Part shown: positions 42,671 to 50,135 of the stretch, piece by piece | Layout: each line of letters begins with the position of its first letter | Position numbering within the stretch: position 1 is the first letter of the stretch | Source of the DNA: Streptomyces sp. NBC_00457 | GTDB lineage: Bacteria > Actinomycetota > Actinomycetes > Streptomycetales > Streptomycetaceae | Direction of reading: 5' to 3' | Length of the DNA stretch: 64,000 nt | Assembly (NCBI RefSeq): GCF_036014015.1 | Contig: NZ_CP107905.1 | Span: forward strand, 9,052,001 to 9,116,000 | Position numbers and translations under genes: made by a program | The notes under the pieces: generated by a model | What the model saw: the letters and a program-made list of their open reading frames with translations, nothing else | Database searches by the model: none | What the model was told of the DNA's origin: nothing

Positions 42671-43144
42671 TCACTTCACCCGGCCGTACCAGACGCTCCT
42701 GGTCCAGATCTTCTGCAGCCTCACGACGTCCCCGGTCTTCGGGGAGTGCCAGATCTTTCCCTTCCCGGCGTAGATGCCGACGTGGTACACGTTCGAGCCC
42801 GAGTGGAAGAACACCAGGTCTCCGGCCTTGCGGCTCTTGGCCGAGATGTGGCGCGTCTTGTTGTACTGCTGAGCGGCCGTCCGCGGCAGGCTCTTGCCCG
42901 CCTTCTTGTACGAGTACAGCGTCAGCCCCGAGCAGTCGAACCGGCGCGGCCCCGTGGCGCCGTACTTGTACGGTGCGCCCTTCTTGGAAGCCGCGACCTG
43001 GAGCGCCTTCGTCGCCGGAGTCGCTGCCGCGGCATCCGAGGAGAGACCTGGCACCACGACGGAGCCGCCCACGGCGGCCAGAGTGAGGGCCGAGGCCGTA
43101 CCGGCTCGGGCCATCAGCGACGGGACACGATTCAGCGCAGTCAT
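42671..43144 (-). CDS. NlpC/P60 family cell-wall hydrolase, secreted
   Basis: This 157-residue secreted protein has a signal peptide (ARAGTASALTLAAVGGSVVV, cleavage near DAAAATPA) and an NlpC/P60 domain with catalytic Cys in RFDCSGLTLYSYKKAG, His in YHVGIYAG and the third residue in WHSPKTG. It is a D,L-endopeptidase that cuts peptidoglycan stem peptides. The ATG at 43144 has GAAGGG six bases upstream. Its leader contains a c-di-AMP riboswitch, consistent with known second-messenger control of Streptomyces wall hydrolases. Confidence 0.93.
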   Translation of the reverse strand: MTALNRVPSLMARAGTASALTLAAVGGSVVVPGLSSDAAAATPATKALQVAASKKGAPYKYGATGPRRFDCSGLTLYSYKKAGKSLPRTAAQQYNKTRHISAKSRKAGDLVFFHSGSNVYHVGIYAGKGKIWHSPKTGDVVRLQKIWTRSVWYGRVK

Positions 43145-43159
43145 GCGCAACCCTTCGTC

Positions 43160-43315
43160 AGCCGCCTGTGAAGGATGACCTGTCGGATTCGGGCTGGCGA
43201 AGTTGCCCGGCCGCTGACGCGGCTTCACCCCAAGGGCTGCTCGACCCGGTCATGGCGTGACCGTTCCGGCGACCCGTCGTGCTTGGGTCCTCCACTCCTG
43301 CCGATCCACTTCTGT
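43160..43315 (-). ncRNA. c-di-AMP riboswitch (ydaO/yuaA type)
   Basis: Read on the minus strand, the leader of the NlpC/P60 gene carries the conserved parts of the ydaO/yuaA RNA in order: GGACCCAA (43283-43290), GGGGTGAAGCC (43221-43231), GGGCAACT and GCCCGAATCCGACAGG (43179-43194) followed by TCATCC. Spacing and order match the family, which in Streptomyces is known to sit before cell-wall hydrolase genes and to turn expression off at high c-di-AMP. The switch region runs up to about 16 bp from the start codon. Ends are approximate. Confidence 0.9.
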
Positions 43316-43662
43316 CGACCGGTCATCCGGGCGGCGGCAGGATTAGGCGTCCGCCCGGACCGCCCCGCCGCTGCGGCGGGGGCTTGTCGTCAGACACGGA
43401 TCTTCACTCACGCGTGAGTGAAATACCCAATGGAATCGGCGATTTGTGGGGTTACTCACCACTCACCCGTTCGGGTGGACACCCCTGTGTTCGGGTGGAT
43501 GTCGAGGGCCCCACGCACCCCCGGACCAGCGCGAAAACCGCTCACCCGCCCCGGAGGCCAGTGGGCTGCGCAACCCCGGCGGTCCCAAAAAACGACAAGC
43601 ATCTACTCCGAACAGGGGTACGTCATTTGGTCCGTTTGAGTCCCGGTCCGGGCGACTGTGCG
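43316..43662. other. Gene-free region with palindromes and short repeats
   Basis: No gene is visible in this 347-bp stretch. It contains a hairpin CCCCGCCGC/GCGGCGGGG (43363-43381), a 20-bp palindrome (43403-43422), the palindrome CACCCG-TT-CGGGTG (43465-43478) and two GTTCGGGTGGA repeats 20 bp apart (43469 and 43489). The NlpC/P60 promoter probably lies between about 43330 and 43400. Confidence 0.55.
43403..43422. promoter_or_regulatory. 20-bp perfect palindrome upstream of the riboswitch
   Basis: The arm TTCACTCACG (43403-43412) is followed by its exact reverse complement. It lies about 260 bp upstream of the NlpC/P60 start. It has the form of a repressor or developmental-regulator site; the protein is unknown. 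Confidence 0.55.
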
Positions 43663-43971
43663 TCAACTGTCGGAGCGCGGCGGCACGATGACGCGCGCCG
43701 TCCGGCGCTCGCCGTCCAGCACACGCAGCGCCCGCGTGAGCGTCGGTGCGTGCAGCTCGGTCTCGCCCCGCTGGTGCATCAGCGCCAGCGCGTCGCGCAG
43801 CTCGGTCGCCTTGGCCACCAACGCCTGGGCGGCGCGCAGTCCGCGGTAGGTGTCCCCGTGGTGCGCCGGGTTGATCCGGCCCAGCAGGTCGACCACATCG
43901 AGATAACGGTCGATCAACTCGCCCTCGGCGCGCGTGAGGGCGGGCAGCGGCGGGAGTTCGGGTGGGAGCAC
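43663..43971 (-). CDS. Small conserved hypothetical protein next to clpP
   Basis: This 102-residue protein is helical and rich in Leu, Arg and Ala (LTRAEGELIDRYLDVVDLLG, RGLRAAQALVAKATELRDAL). I do not recognise a named domain. The start eight bases after the clpP stop and the same direction indicate co-transcription with it. It could be a protein partner or substrate adaptor of the adjacent ClpP, which is speculation from position alone. Confidence 0.65.
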   Translation of the reverse strand: MLPPELPPLPALTRAEGELIDRYLDVVDLLGRINPAHHGDTYRGLRAAQALVAKATELRDALALMHQRGETELHAPTLTRALRVLDGERRTARVIVPPRSDS

Positions 43972-43978
43972 GGGCGCG

Positions 43979-44614
43979 TCACTTCCCGGTGGGCGGAGCC
44001 ATGGTGGCCTTGCGGCTGGGGATGATCCGGTCCACCAGCCCGTACTCCAGGGCCTGCTGCGCCGTGAGGATCTTGTCCCGCTCGATGTCCGCGCTCACCT
44101 GCTCACGCGTGCGCCCGGTGTGCCGTACGAGCATCTCCTCCAGGCGGCCCCTGATCCGCGTCAACTCCTCGGCGTGGATGGCCAGGTCGCTGGCCTGTCC
44201 CTCGATCGGCTCGGGCAGCCCCGGCTGATGGATCACCAAGCGCGCGCCCGGCAGCGCGAACCGCTTGCCCGGTGTGCCCGCGGCCAGCAGCACGGCGGCG
44301 GACGCGCCCGCCTGGCCCAGGCAGATCGTCTCCACGTCGCAGGTGACGTACTGCAGCGTGTCGTAGATCGCCGACATCGCGCTGAAGGAGCCGCCGGGGG
44401 AGTTGATGTAGAGCGAGATGTCCCGGTCGGGGTCCTGGTACTCGAGGTGCATGAACTGCGCCATCACGTCGTTCGCCGAAGTGTCGTCGATCTGGGTACC
44501 GAGAAAGACGATCCGCTCCTCCAGCAGCTTCGAGTACGGGTCCATCGTCTTCTGCCCGAAGCTGGTGCGCTCCGTGAACTCGGGCAGGACATAGCGGGCG
44601 GACGGTCGGGTCAT
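43979..44614 (-). CDS. clpP: ClpP-type protease subunit with shifted active-site serine
   Basis: This 211-residue ClpP-family protein has the fold marks [43 protein letters not shown] (catalytic His) and [20 protein letters not shown] (Asp). The serine motif reads [11 protein letters not shown]: where active ClpP has GQAAS, this protein has Ala104, and the only nearby serine is Ser105. The change needs no gap. It may be an inactive or differently tuned subunit, as in mixed ClpP complexes. The ATG at 44614 has GAGGAGGGG upstream; the longer frame does not fit. Confidence 0.88.
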   Translation of the reverse strand: MTRPSARYVLPEFTERTSFGQKTMDPYSKLLEERIVFLGTQIDDTSANDVMAQFMHLEYQDPDRDISLYINSPGGSFSAMSAIYDTLQYVTCDVETICLGQAGASAAVLLAAGTPGKRFALPGARLVIHQPGLPEPIEGQASDLAIHAEELTRIRGRLEEMLVRHTGRTREQVSADIERDKILTAQQALEYGLVDRIIPSRKATMAPPTGK

Positions 44615-44652
44615 GACGAACCCCTCCTCGGCAGTGCTGTCTCTGTAAAAAA

Positions 44653-44669
44653 CGTACAGGATGTACGTA
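44653..44669. promoter_or_regulatory. YefM/Phd-type operator
   Basis: ACGTACA (44653-44659) and TGTACGT (44663-44669) form an inverted repeat with a 3-bp centre between clpP and the antitoxin gene. YefM proteins are known to bind TGTACA-type palindromes, and the half-sites fit. It could influence both divergent genes. Confidence 0.6.
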
Positions 44670-44702
44670 GTGAGCGGGAGGGGGTCCCCGTAAGCTGGTG
44701 GC

Positions 44703-44978
44703 ATGGCCTACGAGATTCCGGTGACGCAAGCCAGGGCTGAGCTCGCCGACCTGATCAACAAGGTGGTGTACGGCGGGGAGCGCGTCGTCGTGACACGGCA
44801 CGGCAAGCCCCTCGTCGCCCTTGTCTCCGCCGCCGACCTCGAACGGCTCGAGCGGCTGGAGCCCGCTGATGAGCAGGTGATCAGCTCGGTTTCCGCTGTC
44901 CGTGAACTCGCCTCGCCTCCCCGGGAACGGCAGCGGTTCGGCATTGCTGCGGAGCATCGGGGAGGCGATCAGGGGTAG
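44703..44978 (+). CDS. Phd/YefM family antitoxin, no toxin gene adjacent
   Basis: This 91-residue antitoxin has the Phd/YefM N-terminal fold ([19 protein letters not shown], then [26 protein letters not shown]). Its C-terminal tail would normally wrap the RelE/YoeB or Doc toxin. No toxin frame follows: a dispersed repeat and a convergent membrane protein gene come next. It is an orphan antitoxin, or a regulator that keeps only its DNA-binding role. The TGTAC palindrome upstream suits autoregulation. Confidence 0.88.
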   Translation: MAYEIPVTQARAELADLINKVVYGGERVVVTRHGKPLVALVSAADLERLERLEPADEQVISSVSAVRELASPPRERQRFGIAAEHRGGDQG

Positions 44979-45007
44979 CGCTCGCCGGTGCGGGTCGGTG
45001 GGGGCTT

Positions 45008-45040
45008 GTCGCGCAGTTCCCCGCGCCCCTGACGGGGCGC
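45008..45040 (+). repeat. Dispersed palindromic repeat, copy C
   Basis: GTCGCGCAGTTCCCC followed by GCGCCCC-TGAC-GGGGCGC (45023-45040). It ends three bases before the stop of the convergent membrane protein gene and 30 bp after the antitoxin gene, where a toxin gene would be expected. Confidence 0.85.
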
Positions 45041-45042
45041 TT

Positions 45043-46041
45043 TCAGTTGACCGGCGATAGCTCGCGTGCCCCCTCCTTCGGTGCGTTCCCCTTCGTCCGC
45101 CTCTTGAGTGCGTTCCCGAGCAGTACCGCGCCCAGGCCCAGTGCCGCCCACGAGGTCAGCGTCAACGCGGGGCCGGTTGCCGCCGCGCCGTCGAAGAAGG
45201 ACACCGAGCGCAGCAGGGTCGTCCCCGCGCCGGGCGGCAGCCACTGGCCGATCGTCCCGGCGGGATCCGGCAGCATCTGCGGGGCCGAGGCCGCCGCGGA
45301 CCACGGGTTGCCGAAGAGCATCACCACACCGGCGGCGAGCCCCGTGCCGGCGGGACCGATGAGCGCGCTGAGTCCGGCGACGGCGGCGCTCACGGCCAGG
45401 GTGGCCAGGCCGAGCGAGCCGGCCTCCGCCCACCAGTCACCGGTGAGGACGTTCAGCCAGCTGTCCGCGATCGCGGTCGCCGCGACGCCGACCAGGGCGG
45501 CGGCGCCGATCAGTGCGGCCACGGCGCGCAGCCCGCGCAGCCCGAGGAAGGTCACCGCCGCGCCGGCCGCCATGCCGGCCAGCGCGAGCGGCAGCACGCT
45601 CGCGTTGAGGGCCGCGCCGCGTGGATCGTTCTCGGGGGCGGGGACGACGTCGACCGTCCTGACCGGGTTCATGTCGGCGGACGCCTGCTGCAGGAGTTGC
45701 GCGACGACCGGGCTCGCGGCCGTGGAGGTCAGCAGGGCAGGGCCGTCGGGGGTGACGACGATCGCGCCGTATACGGTCCGGTCCTCGATGGCGTCCCGGG
45801 CGGAGGCCTCGTCGGCGTAGCGACGGACGTCGAACGCGCCCTTCTTCTGTGCCAGTCGCTCCTCCACCTGCGTCGTCGCGGCGGCGGGCCCGGCCACGCC
45901 GAGCGGCAGGTCGTGCGGCGCGGTGCGGGCGGCGGGCCAGGCGAAGGCCCACAGCGCCAGGGCCGCGACGACCGGGACGAGCACGAGGATCGCGAGCAGG
46001 CGGCGGGTCTGCGACGGGGCTGACGTGGTGACGGTGGACAT
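45043..46041 (-). CDS. Membrane protein, YhgE/ABC-2-like, under TetR
   Basis: This 332-residue protein has one N-terminal helix (RRLLAILVLVPVVAALALWAF), a roughly 130-residue extracytoplasmic segment and about five helices at the C-terminal end. This is the layout of YhgE/Pip-like or ABC-2-type membrane proteins. The substrate is unknown. The ATG at 46041 has AGGGG seven bases upstream. It is divergent from a TetR gene, and a TetR-type repeat lies 35 bp upstream of its start. Confidence 0.82.
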   Translation of the reverse strand: MSTVTTSAPSQTRRLLAILVLVPVVAALALWAFAWPAARTAPHDLPLGVAGPAAATTQVEERLAQKKGAFDVRRYADEASARDAIEDRTVYGAIVVTPDGPALLTSTAASPVVAQLLQQASADMNPVRTVDVVPAPENDPRGAALNASVLPLALAGMAAGAAVTFLGLRGLRAVAALIGAAALVGVAATAIADSWLNVLTGDWWAEAGSLGLATLAVSAAVAGLSALIGPAGTGLAAGVVMLFGNPWSAAASAPQMLPDPAGTIGQWLPPGAGTTLLRSVSFFDGAAATGPALTLTSWAALGLGAVLLGNALKRRTKGNAPKEGARELSPVN

Positions 46042-46077
46042 GGGTTTCCCCTCGGATCGGCGAGGTGCGAGTTTTAA

Positions 46078-46097
46078 AAGAAGGATCGTTCGTTTTT
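46078..46097. promoter_or_regulatory. TetR-operator-like repeat, copy 1 (membrane protein side)
   Basis: AAGAAGGATCGTTCGTTTTT is repeated with 16 of 20 matches at 46136-46155. It lies just upstream of the membrane protein start. Confidence 0.6.
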
Positions 46098-46135
46098 GCT
46101 GTATCGTCAGCGTCTTGCGGATGCCCTGCCTTGTC

Positions 46136-46155
46136 AAGAAGGAATGTTCGTTTTA
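46136..46155. promoter_or_regulatory. TetR-operator-like repeat, copy 2 (tetR side)
   Basis: AAGAAGGAATGTTCGTTTTA lies 12 bp before the tetR start. Together with copy 1 it suggests one repressor controlling both divergent genes. Confidence 0.6.
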
Positions 46156-46166
46156 GTTTTGGCGCC

Positions 46167-46796
46167 ATGGCCCGCGTATCCCAGGCACACCTCGACGCCC
46201 GCCGCCGCCAGATCATGGACGGCGCCGCCCGCTGCTTCGCCCGTAACGGCTTCCACGCCACGTCCATGCAGGATGTGCTGAAGGAGGCGGATCTCTCGGC
46301 CGGCGCGGTGTACCGCTATTTCAGCGGGAAGGACGAGCTGATCACCGCGATCTTCACCGAAGTGCTCGGGGAGGTGCGCATGTCCTTCGAGGCCGCCGCC
46401 GAGCAGACCCCGCCCCCGCCGCCGGACGTCCTGATCGGCTCGGTGCTGGGCCGGACCTATGGTGCGCGGGCCCATCTGACCGTCGACGGCGAGCCGGTGT
46501 TCCCGCGGCTGATCATCCAGGTCTGGGCGGAATCACTGCGCAACAAGGACCTGGCCGCCGTCATGCGCGAGGGCTTCGGGGCGATTCGCCTGACCTGGGG
46601 ACGGATCGTCGAGGGATACCAGGATGCCGGGATGATGCCGAGGGACGTGCCCCCGGATCATGTGGCGCGGACCATGATCGCCGCCGTGCAGGGGTTCATC
46701 GCCCAGCAGACGGTGTTCGGGCCGGCCCCCGTCGAGGTTCTCCAGAGCGGCCTGCGGGCGTTGATGGGCGCACGGGACCCGCAGCCCGAAGCCTGA
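46167..46796 (+). CDS. TetR family transcriptional regulator
   Basis: This 209-residue TetR protein has the N-terminal helix-turn-helix (HATSMQDVLKEADLSAGAVYRYFSGKDELI, residues about 30-60) and a helical ligand-binding domain with WAESLRNKDLAAVMREGF, typical of the TetR_C groups. It probably represses the divergent membrane protein gene; paired repeats lie between them. The ATG at 46167 is chosen over an upstream in-frame ATG at 46065 that lies inside the operator region. Confidence 0.92.
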   Translation: MARVSQAHLDARRRQIMDGAARCFARNGFHATSMQDVLKEADLSAGAVYRYFSGKDELITAIFTEVLGEVRMSFEAAAEQTPPPPPDVLIGSVLGRTYGARAHLTVDGEPVFPRLIIQVWAESLRNKDLAAVMREGFGAIRLTWGRIVEGYQDAGMMPRDVPPDHVARTMIAAVQGFIAQQTVFGPAPVEVLQSGLRALMGARDPQPEA

Positions 46797-46811
46797 TGGA
46801 TCACCGCCCGG

Positions 46812-46848
46812 TTAACGTGCCCGAAACTCGTGACAACGTGCCTGAAAC
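46812..46848 (+). promoter_or_regulatory. GlnR-like box upstream of ureA
   Basis: Two GAAAC half-boxes (46823-46827 and 46844-46848) are each preceded, six bases earlier, by an AAC-ending box (TTAAC at 46812, ACAAC at 46833), 21 bp apart. The 21-bp unit AACGTGCCYGAAACTCSTG repeats tandemly. GlnR boxes are paired gTnAC-n6-GaAAC units at about 22 bp, and ureA is a known GlnR target in Streptomyces. The period is one base short of the consensus. Confidence 0.6.
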
Positions 46849-46947
46849 TCCTGCCAACTAGCCTGCCCATCCACGCCACCAGGCACTTTGCCCCGTGGCC
46901 GCGGCAACCGGACCCGCACGGTCCGGAGCGAGGATGAGAGGTGGGAC

Positions 46948-47250
46948 GTGCAACTGACCCCGCACGAGCAGGAGAGGCTGCTCATCCACGTGGCGGCCGA
47001 CGTGGCCGAGAAGCGCCGGGCCCGCGGCCTCAGGCTCAACCACCCCGAGGCGGTCGCCCTCATCACCGCGCACATCCTCGAAGGCGCCCGCGACGGACGT
47101 ACCGTCGCCGAGCTCATGGCCTCCGGACGCAAGCTGCTCACCCGGGACGACGTCATGGACGGCATCCCCGAGATGATCCACGACGTCCAGGTCGAGGCGA
47201 CCTTCCCCGACGGCACCAAGCTCGTCACCGTCCACGACCCGATCGTCTGA
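46948..47250 (+). CDS. ureA: Urease gamma subunit UreA
   Basis: This 100-residue protein is the small urease subunit. It matches the family end to end: [43 protein letters not shown] and the C-terminal VTVHDPI. The GTG at 46948 is chosen because it gives the exact family length of 100 and has GAGAGG six bases upstream; an earlier frame start adds 20 unrelated residues. It is the first gene of ureABCFGD. A GlnR-like box lies 100-136 bp upstream. Confidence 0.96.
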   Translation: MQLTPHEQERLLIHVAADVAEKRRARGLRLNHPEAVALITAHILEGARDGRTVAELMASGRKLLTRDDVMDGIPEMIHDVQVEATFPDGTKLVTVHDPIV

Positions 47251-47261
47251 GGGGCCGGCCG

Positions 47262-47303
47262 ATGAATCCCGGAGCGCCCAAGAATCCCGGAGTGAGCCGA
47301 TGA
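47262..47303 (+). other. Mini-ORF between ureA and ureB built of ureB-start-like repeats
   Basis: An ATG at 47262 with GAGGGG upstream reads 13 codons, [13 protein letters not shown], and stops on a TGA that overlaps the ureB ATG (ATGA). The DNA is two near-copies of an 18-bp unit (AATCCCGGAG at 47265 and 47283) that resemble the ureB start (ATGATCCCCGGTGAG). It may couple ureB translation to ureA, or be a by-product of local duplication. Confidence 0.45.
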
Positions 47304-47611
47304 TCCCCGGTGAGATCCTGTTCGCGGACGAGCCCGTTGTGTACAACGAGGGCCGCGAGGTCACCAGCCTGACCGTCCTGAACGCCGCCGACCGGCCCGT
47401 CCAGGTCGGCTCCCACTACCACTTCGCCGAGGCCAACCCCGGTCTGGACTTCGACCGCGCCGCCGCCCGCGGCAAGCGGCTCAACATCGCCGCCGGTACG
47501 GCCGTACGGTTCGAGCCCGGTATCCCCGTCGACGTCGAACTCGTCCCCCTCACCGGCGCCCGTGTCGTGCCCGGGCTGCGCGGGGAGACCGGAGGTGCCC
47601 TCGATGCCTGA
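47300..47611 (+). CDS. ureB: Urease beta subunit UreB
   Basis: This 103-residue subunit has the family core [38 protein letters not shown] and [11 protein letters not shown]. Together with UreA and UreC it builds the trimeric urease core that hydrolyses urea to ammonia and carbamate. The ATG at 47300 overlaps a mini-ORF stop. The 3' end overlaps the ureC start by eight bases. The length is normal. Confidence 0.96.
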   Translation: MIPGEILFADEPVVYNEGREVTSLTVLNAADRPVQVGSHYHFAEANPGLDFDRAAARGKRLNIAAGTAVRFEPGIPVDVELVPLTGARVVPGLRGETGGALDA

Positions 47612-49325
47612 GATCTCGCGTGCCGCGTACGCCGACCTGTTCGGCCCGACCACCGGCGACCGGATCCGGCTGGCCGACACCGATCTGCTGATCGAGATCG
47701 AGGAGGATCGTTCCGGCGGGCCAGGACTCGCCGGTGACGAGGCCGTGTTCGGCGGGGGCAAGGTCATCCGCGAGTCCATGGGCCAGTCGCGTGCTACGCG
47801 CGCAGACGGCACCCCGGACACGGTCATCACGGGCGCCGTGGTGATCGACCACTGGGGGATCGTCAAGGCCGACATCGGCATCCGAGACGGCCGGATCACC
47901 GGCATCGGCAAGGCCGGCAACCCCGACACGATGGACGGGGTGCACCCCGACCTCGTCATCGGCCCCGAGACCGAGGTCATCGCGGGCAACGGGCGGATCG
48001 TGACGGCGGGCGCCATCGACGCGCACGTCCACTTCATCTGCCCGCAGATCGCCGACGAGGCGCTGTCCTCCGGCATCACCACGCTGATCGGCGGCGGCAC
48101 GGGCCCGGCCGAGGGCTCGAAGGCGACGACGGTCACCCCCGGCCCGTGGCATCTGGCCCGGATGCTGGAGGCGATGGAGGCCTACCCCGTCAACTTCGGT
48201 CTGCTGGGCAAGGGCAACACCGTCTCGCGCGAGGCGATGCTGTCGCAGATCCGTGGTGGAGCGCTGGGCTTGAAGCTGCATGAGGACTGGGGATCCACTC
48301 CGGCCGTCATCGACGCCTCGCTGACCGTGGCGGATCAGACGGGCATTCAGATCGCCATCCACACGGACACCTTGAACGAGGCCGGTTTCGTGGGCGACAC
48401 GCTCGCCGCGATCGCCGGACGCGGCATCCACGCGTATCACACGGAGGGCGCGGGCGGCGGGCACGCGCCCGACATCATGACCGTGGTGTCCGAGCCGCAT
48501 GTGCTGCCGAGCTCGACGAACCCGACGCGGCCGTTCACGGTGAACACCGCCGAGGAACACCTCGACATGCTGATGGTGTGCCACCACCTGAACGCGGCCG
48601 TGCCGGAGGACCTGGCCTTCGCCGAGTCCCGGATCCGGCCGTCCACCATCGGCGCCGAGGACATCCTGCACGACCTGGGCGCCATCTCGATCATCTCCTC
48701 GGACTCCCAGGCCATGGGCCGGGTCGGCGAGGTCATCATGCGGACGTGGCAGACGGCGCACGTGATGAAGCGGCGGCGGGGTGTACTGCCGGGTGACGGT
48801 CGCGCGGACAATCGTCGAGTACGTCGCTATGTCGCCAAGTACACGATCAACCCGGCGCTCGCGCAGGGCCTGGCGCGCGAGATCGGCTCCGTCGAGACCG
48901 GCAAGCTCGCCGACCTCGTGCTGTGGGAGCCGGCGTTCTTCGGCGTCAAGCCGCAGCTCGTCATCAAGGGCGGGCAGATCGCGTACGCGCAGATGGGCGA
49001 CGCCAACGCCTCCATTCCGACCCCGCAGCCGATCCTGCCGAGGCCGATGTTCGGCGCGATCGGGCGGGCGCCCGCGTCCAACTCGGTCAACTTCGTCGCC
49101 CCGTTGGCGATCGAGGACGGGCTGCCGGAGCGGCTGCAGCTCGGCAAGTCGTTCGTCGCCATCGCGTCGACGCGTGCCGTCACCAAGGCCGACATGCGGG
49201 AGAACGACGCACGGCCGCAGGTGCGGGTCGATCCCGACAGCTTCGCCGTGCACATCGACGGGGAGCTGGTCGAGGCGACCGCCGCCGCCGAACTGCCCAT
49301 GGCCCAGCGTTACTTCCTCTTCTGA
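47604..49325 (+). CDS. ureC: Urease alpha (catalytic) subunit UreC
   Basis: This 573-residue subunit carries the nickel active site. Visible parts are the metal-binding HVHF (residues near 138), the carbamylated lysine in [11 protein letters not shown] (near 221), [14 protein letters not shown] [22 protein letters not shown], the flap cysteine in MVCHHLN and the downstream [12 protein letters not shown]. The length and all ligands are standard. The ATG at 47604 overlaps ureB; the longer frame start at 47562 lies inside ureB. Confidence 0.97.
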   Translation: MPEISRAAYADLFGPTTGDRIRLADTDLLIEIEEDRSGGPGLAGDEAVFGGGKVIRESMGQSRATRADGTPDTVITGAVVIDHWGIVKADIGIRDGRITGIGKAGNPDTMDGVHPDLVIGPETEVIAGNGRIVTAGAIDAHVHFICPQIADEALSSGITTLIGGGTGPAEGSKATTVTPGPWHLARMLEAMEAYPVNFGLLGKGNTVSREAMLSQIRGGALGLKLHEDWGSTPAVIDASLTVADQTGIQIAIHTDTLNEAGFVGDTLAAIAGRGIHAYHTEGAGGGHAPDIMTVVSEPHVLPSSTNPTRPFTVNTAEEHLDMLMVCHHLNAAVPEDLAFAESRIRPSTIGAEDILHDLGAISIISSDSQAMGRVGEVIMRTWQTAHVMKRRRGVLPGDGRADNRRVRRYVAKYTINPALAQGLAREIGSVETGKLADLVLWEPAFFGVKPQLVIKGGQIAYAQMGDANASIPTPQPILPRPMFGAIGRAPASNSVNFVAPLAIEDGLPERLQLGKSFVAIASTRAVTKADMRENDARPQVRVDPDSFAVHIDGELVEATAAAELPMAQRYFLF

Positions 49326-49336
49326 GGGCGGGTCCG

Positions 49337-50011
49337 ATGTCCAGGGCAGCGCTCCTCGTTCTGGCCGACGGCCGGTTTCCCGCCGGAGGGCATGCGCACT
49401 CCGGCGGGGCCGAGGCCGCGGTCAAGGCCGGGCGGATCACCGGGGCGGCGAGTCTGGAGGCCTTCTGCCGGGGGCGGTTGCATACGGCGGGTCTGGTGTC
49501 GGGGGCGCTGGCGGCGGCCGCCGCGGTGGGGGTCGATCCGGTGGCGCTGGATGCGGCGGCGGATGCGCGGACACCGTCCGAGGCGTTGCGTGGTGCCGCG
49601 CGGAAGCTGGGGCGGCAGTTGATGCGGGCCGCTCGGGCGACGTGGCCGTCTTCCGAACTCGACGCGCTGGCACGGGAGTTTCCCAAGGGGGCGCATCAGC
49701 CGGTGGTGCTGGGGCTTGCGGCGCGGGCTGCCGGGTTGGGGGCTGTGGATGCGGCGTACTGCTCGGTGTATGAGTCTGTGAGCGGGGCGGCTTCGGCGAC
49801 GGTGCGGTTGTTGAGTCTTGATCCGTTCGATGCGACGGGGGTTCTGGCGCGGTTGGCGCCCGAGATGGACCTGGTGGCGGATCGGGCGGTGGAGGCGGCT
49901 CGGCGGGTGGCCGACGAGGGGGTCGGGGTGTTGCCCGCGGGTTCGGCTCCGTTGTTGGAGATCGGGGCGGAGGTGCATGCGGCTTGGGCTGTACGGCTGT
50001 TCGCGTCCTAG
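49337..50011 (+). CDS. ureF: Urease accessory protein UreF
   Basis: This 224-residue helical chaperone joins UreD and UreG on apo-urease and gates GTP-dependent nickel insertion. Marks are [21 protein letters not shown], the GCDxx-like [17 protein letters not shown]-terminus, and [19 protein letters not shown]. The ATG at 49337 is 12 bp after ureC. Its sequence is G-rich in the codon third position but otherwise in keeping with the operon. Confidence 0.93.
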   Translation: MSRAALLVLADGRFPAGGHAHSGGAEAAVKAGRITGAASLEAFCRGRLHTAGLVSGALAAAAAVGVDPVALDAAADARTPSEALRGAARKLGRQLMRAARATWPSSELDALAREFPKGAHQPVVLGLAARAAGLGAVDAAYCSVYESVSGAASATVRLLSLDPFDATGVLARLAPEMDLVADRAVEAARRVADEGVGVLPAGSAPLLEIGAEVHAAWAVRLFAS

Positions 50012-50120
50012 GGGATTCTTCGCCCCGCCGCCCCTACCCGTCCCATCCCTGGGGGCTCGCCCCCAGACCCCCGTATCGGCCTTGCGGCCTCGTCCTCGAA
50101 CGCCGGACGGGCTAGTTGGT
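50012..50120 (+). repeat. Dispersed Streptomyces repeat between ureF and ureG
   Basis: The 109-bp stretch GGGGATTCTTCGCCCCGCCG through CGCCGGACGGGCTAG contains the hairpin GGGGGCTCG/CCCCAGACCCCC and GGCCTTGCGGCC. From memory, this sequence type is scattered through Streptomyces chromosomes, mostly after coding sequences. It splits the urease operon and may weaken expression of ureG and ureD. Confidence 0.7.
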
Positions 50121-50135
50121 ATTGGAGCCGCTTCT

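Noticed and set aside
43441..43500. CRISPR-like short repeats
   Set aside because: Only two copies of an 11-bp repeat, 20 bp apart, and no cas genes; this is ordinary direct repeat DNA.
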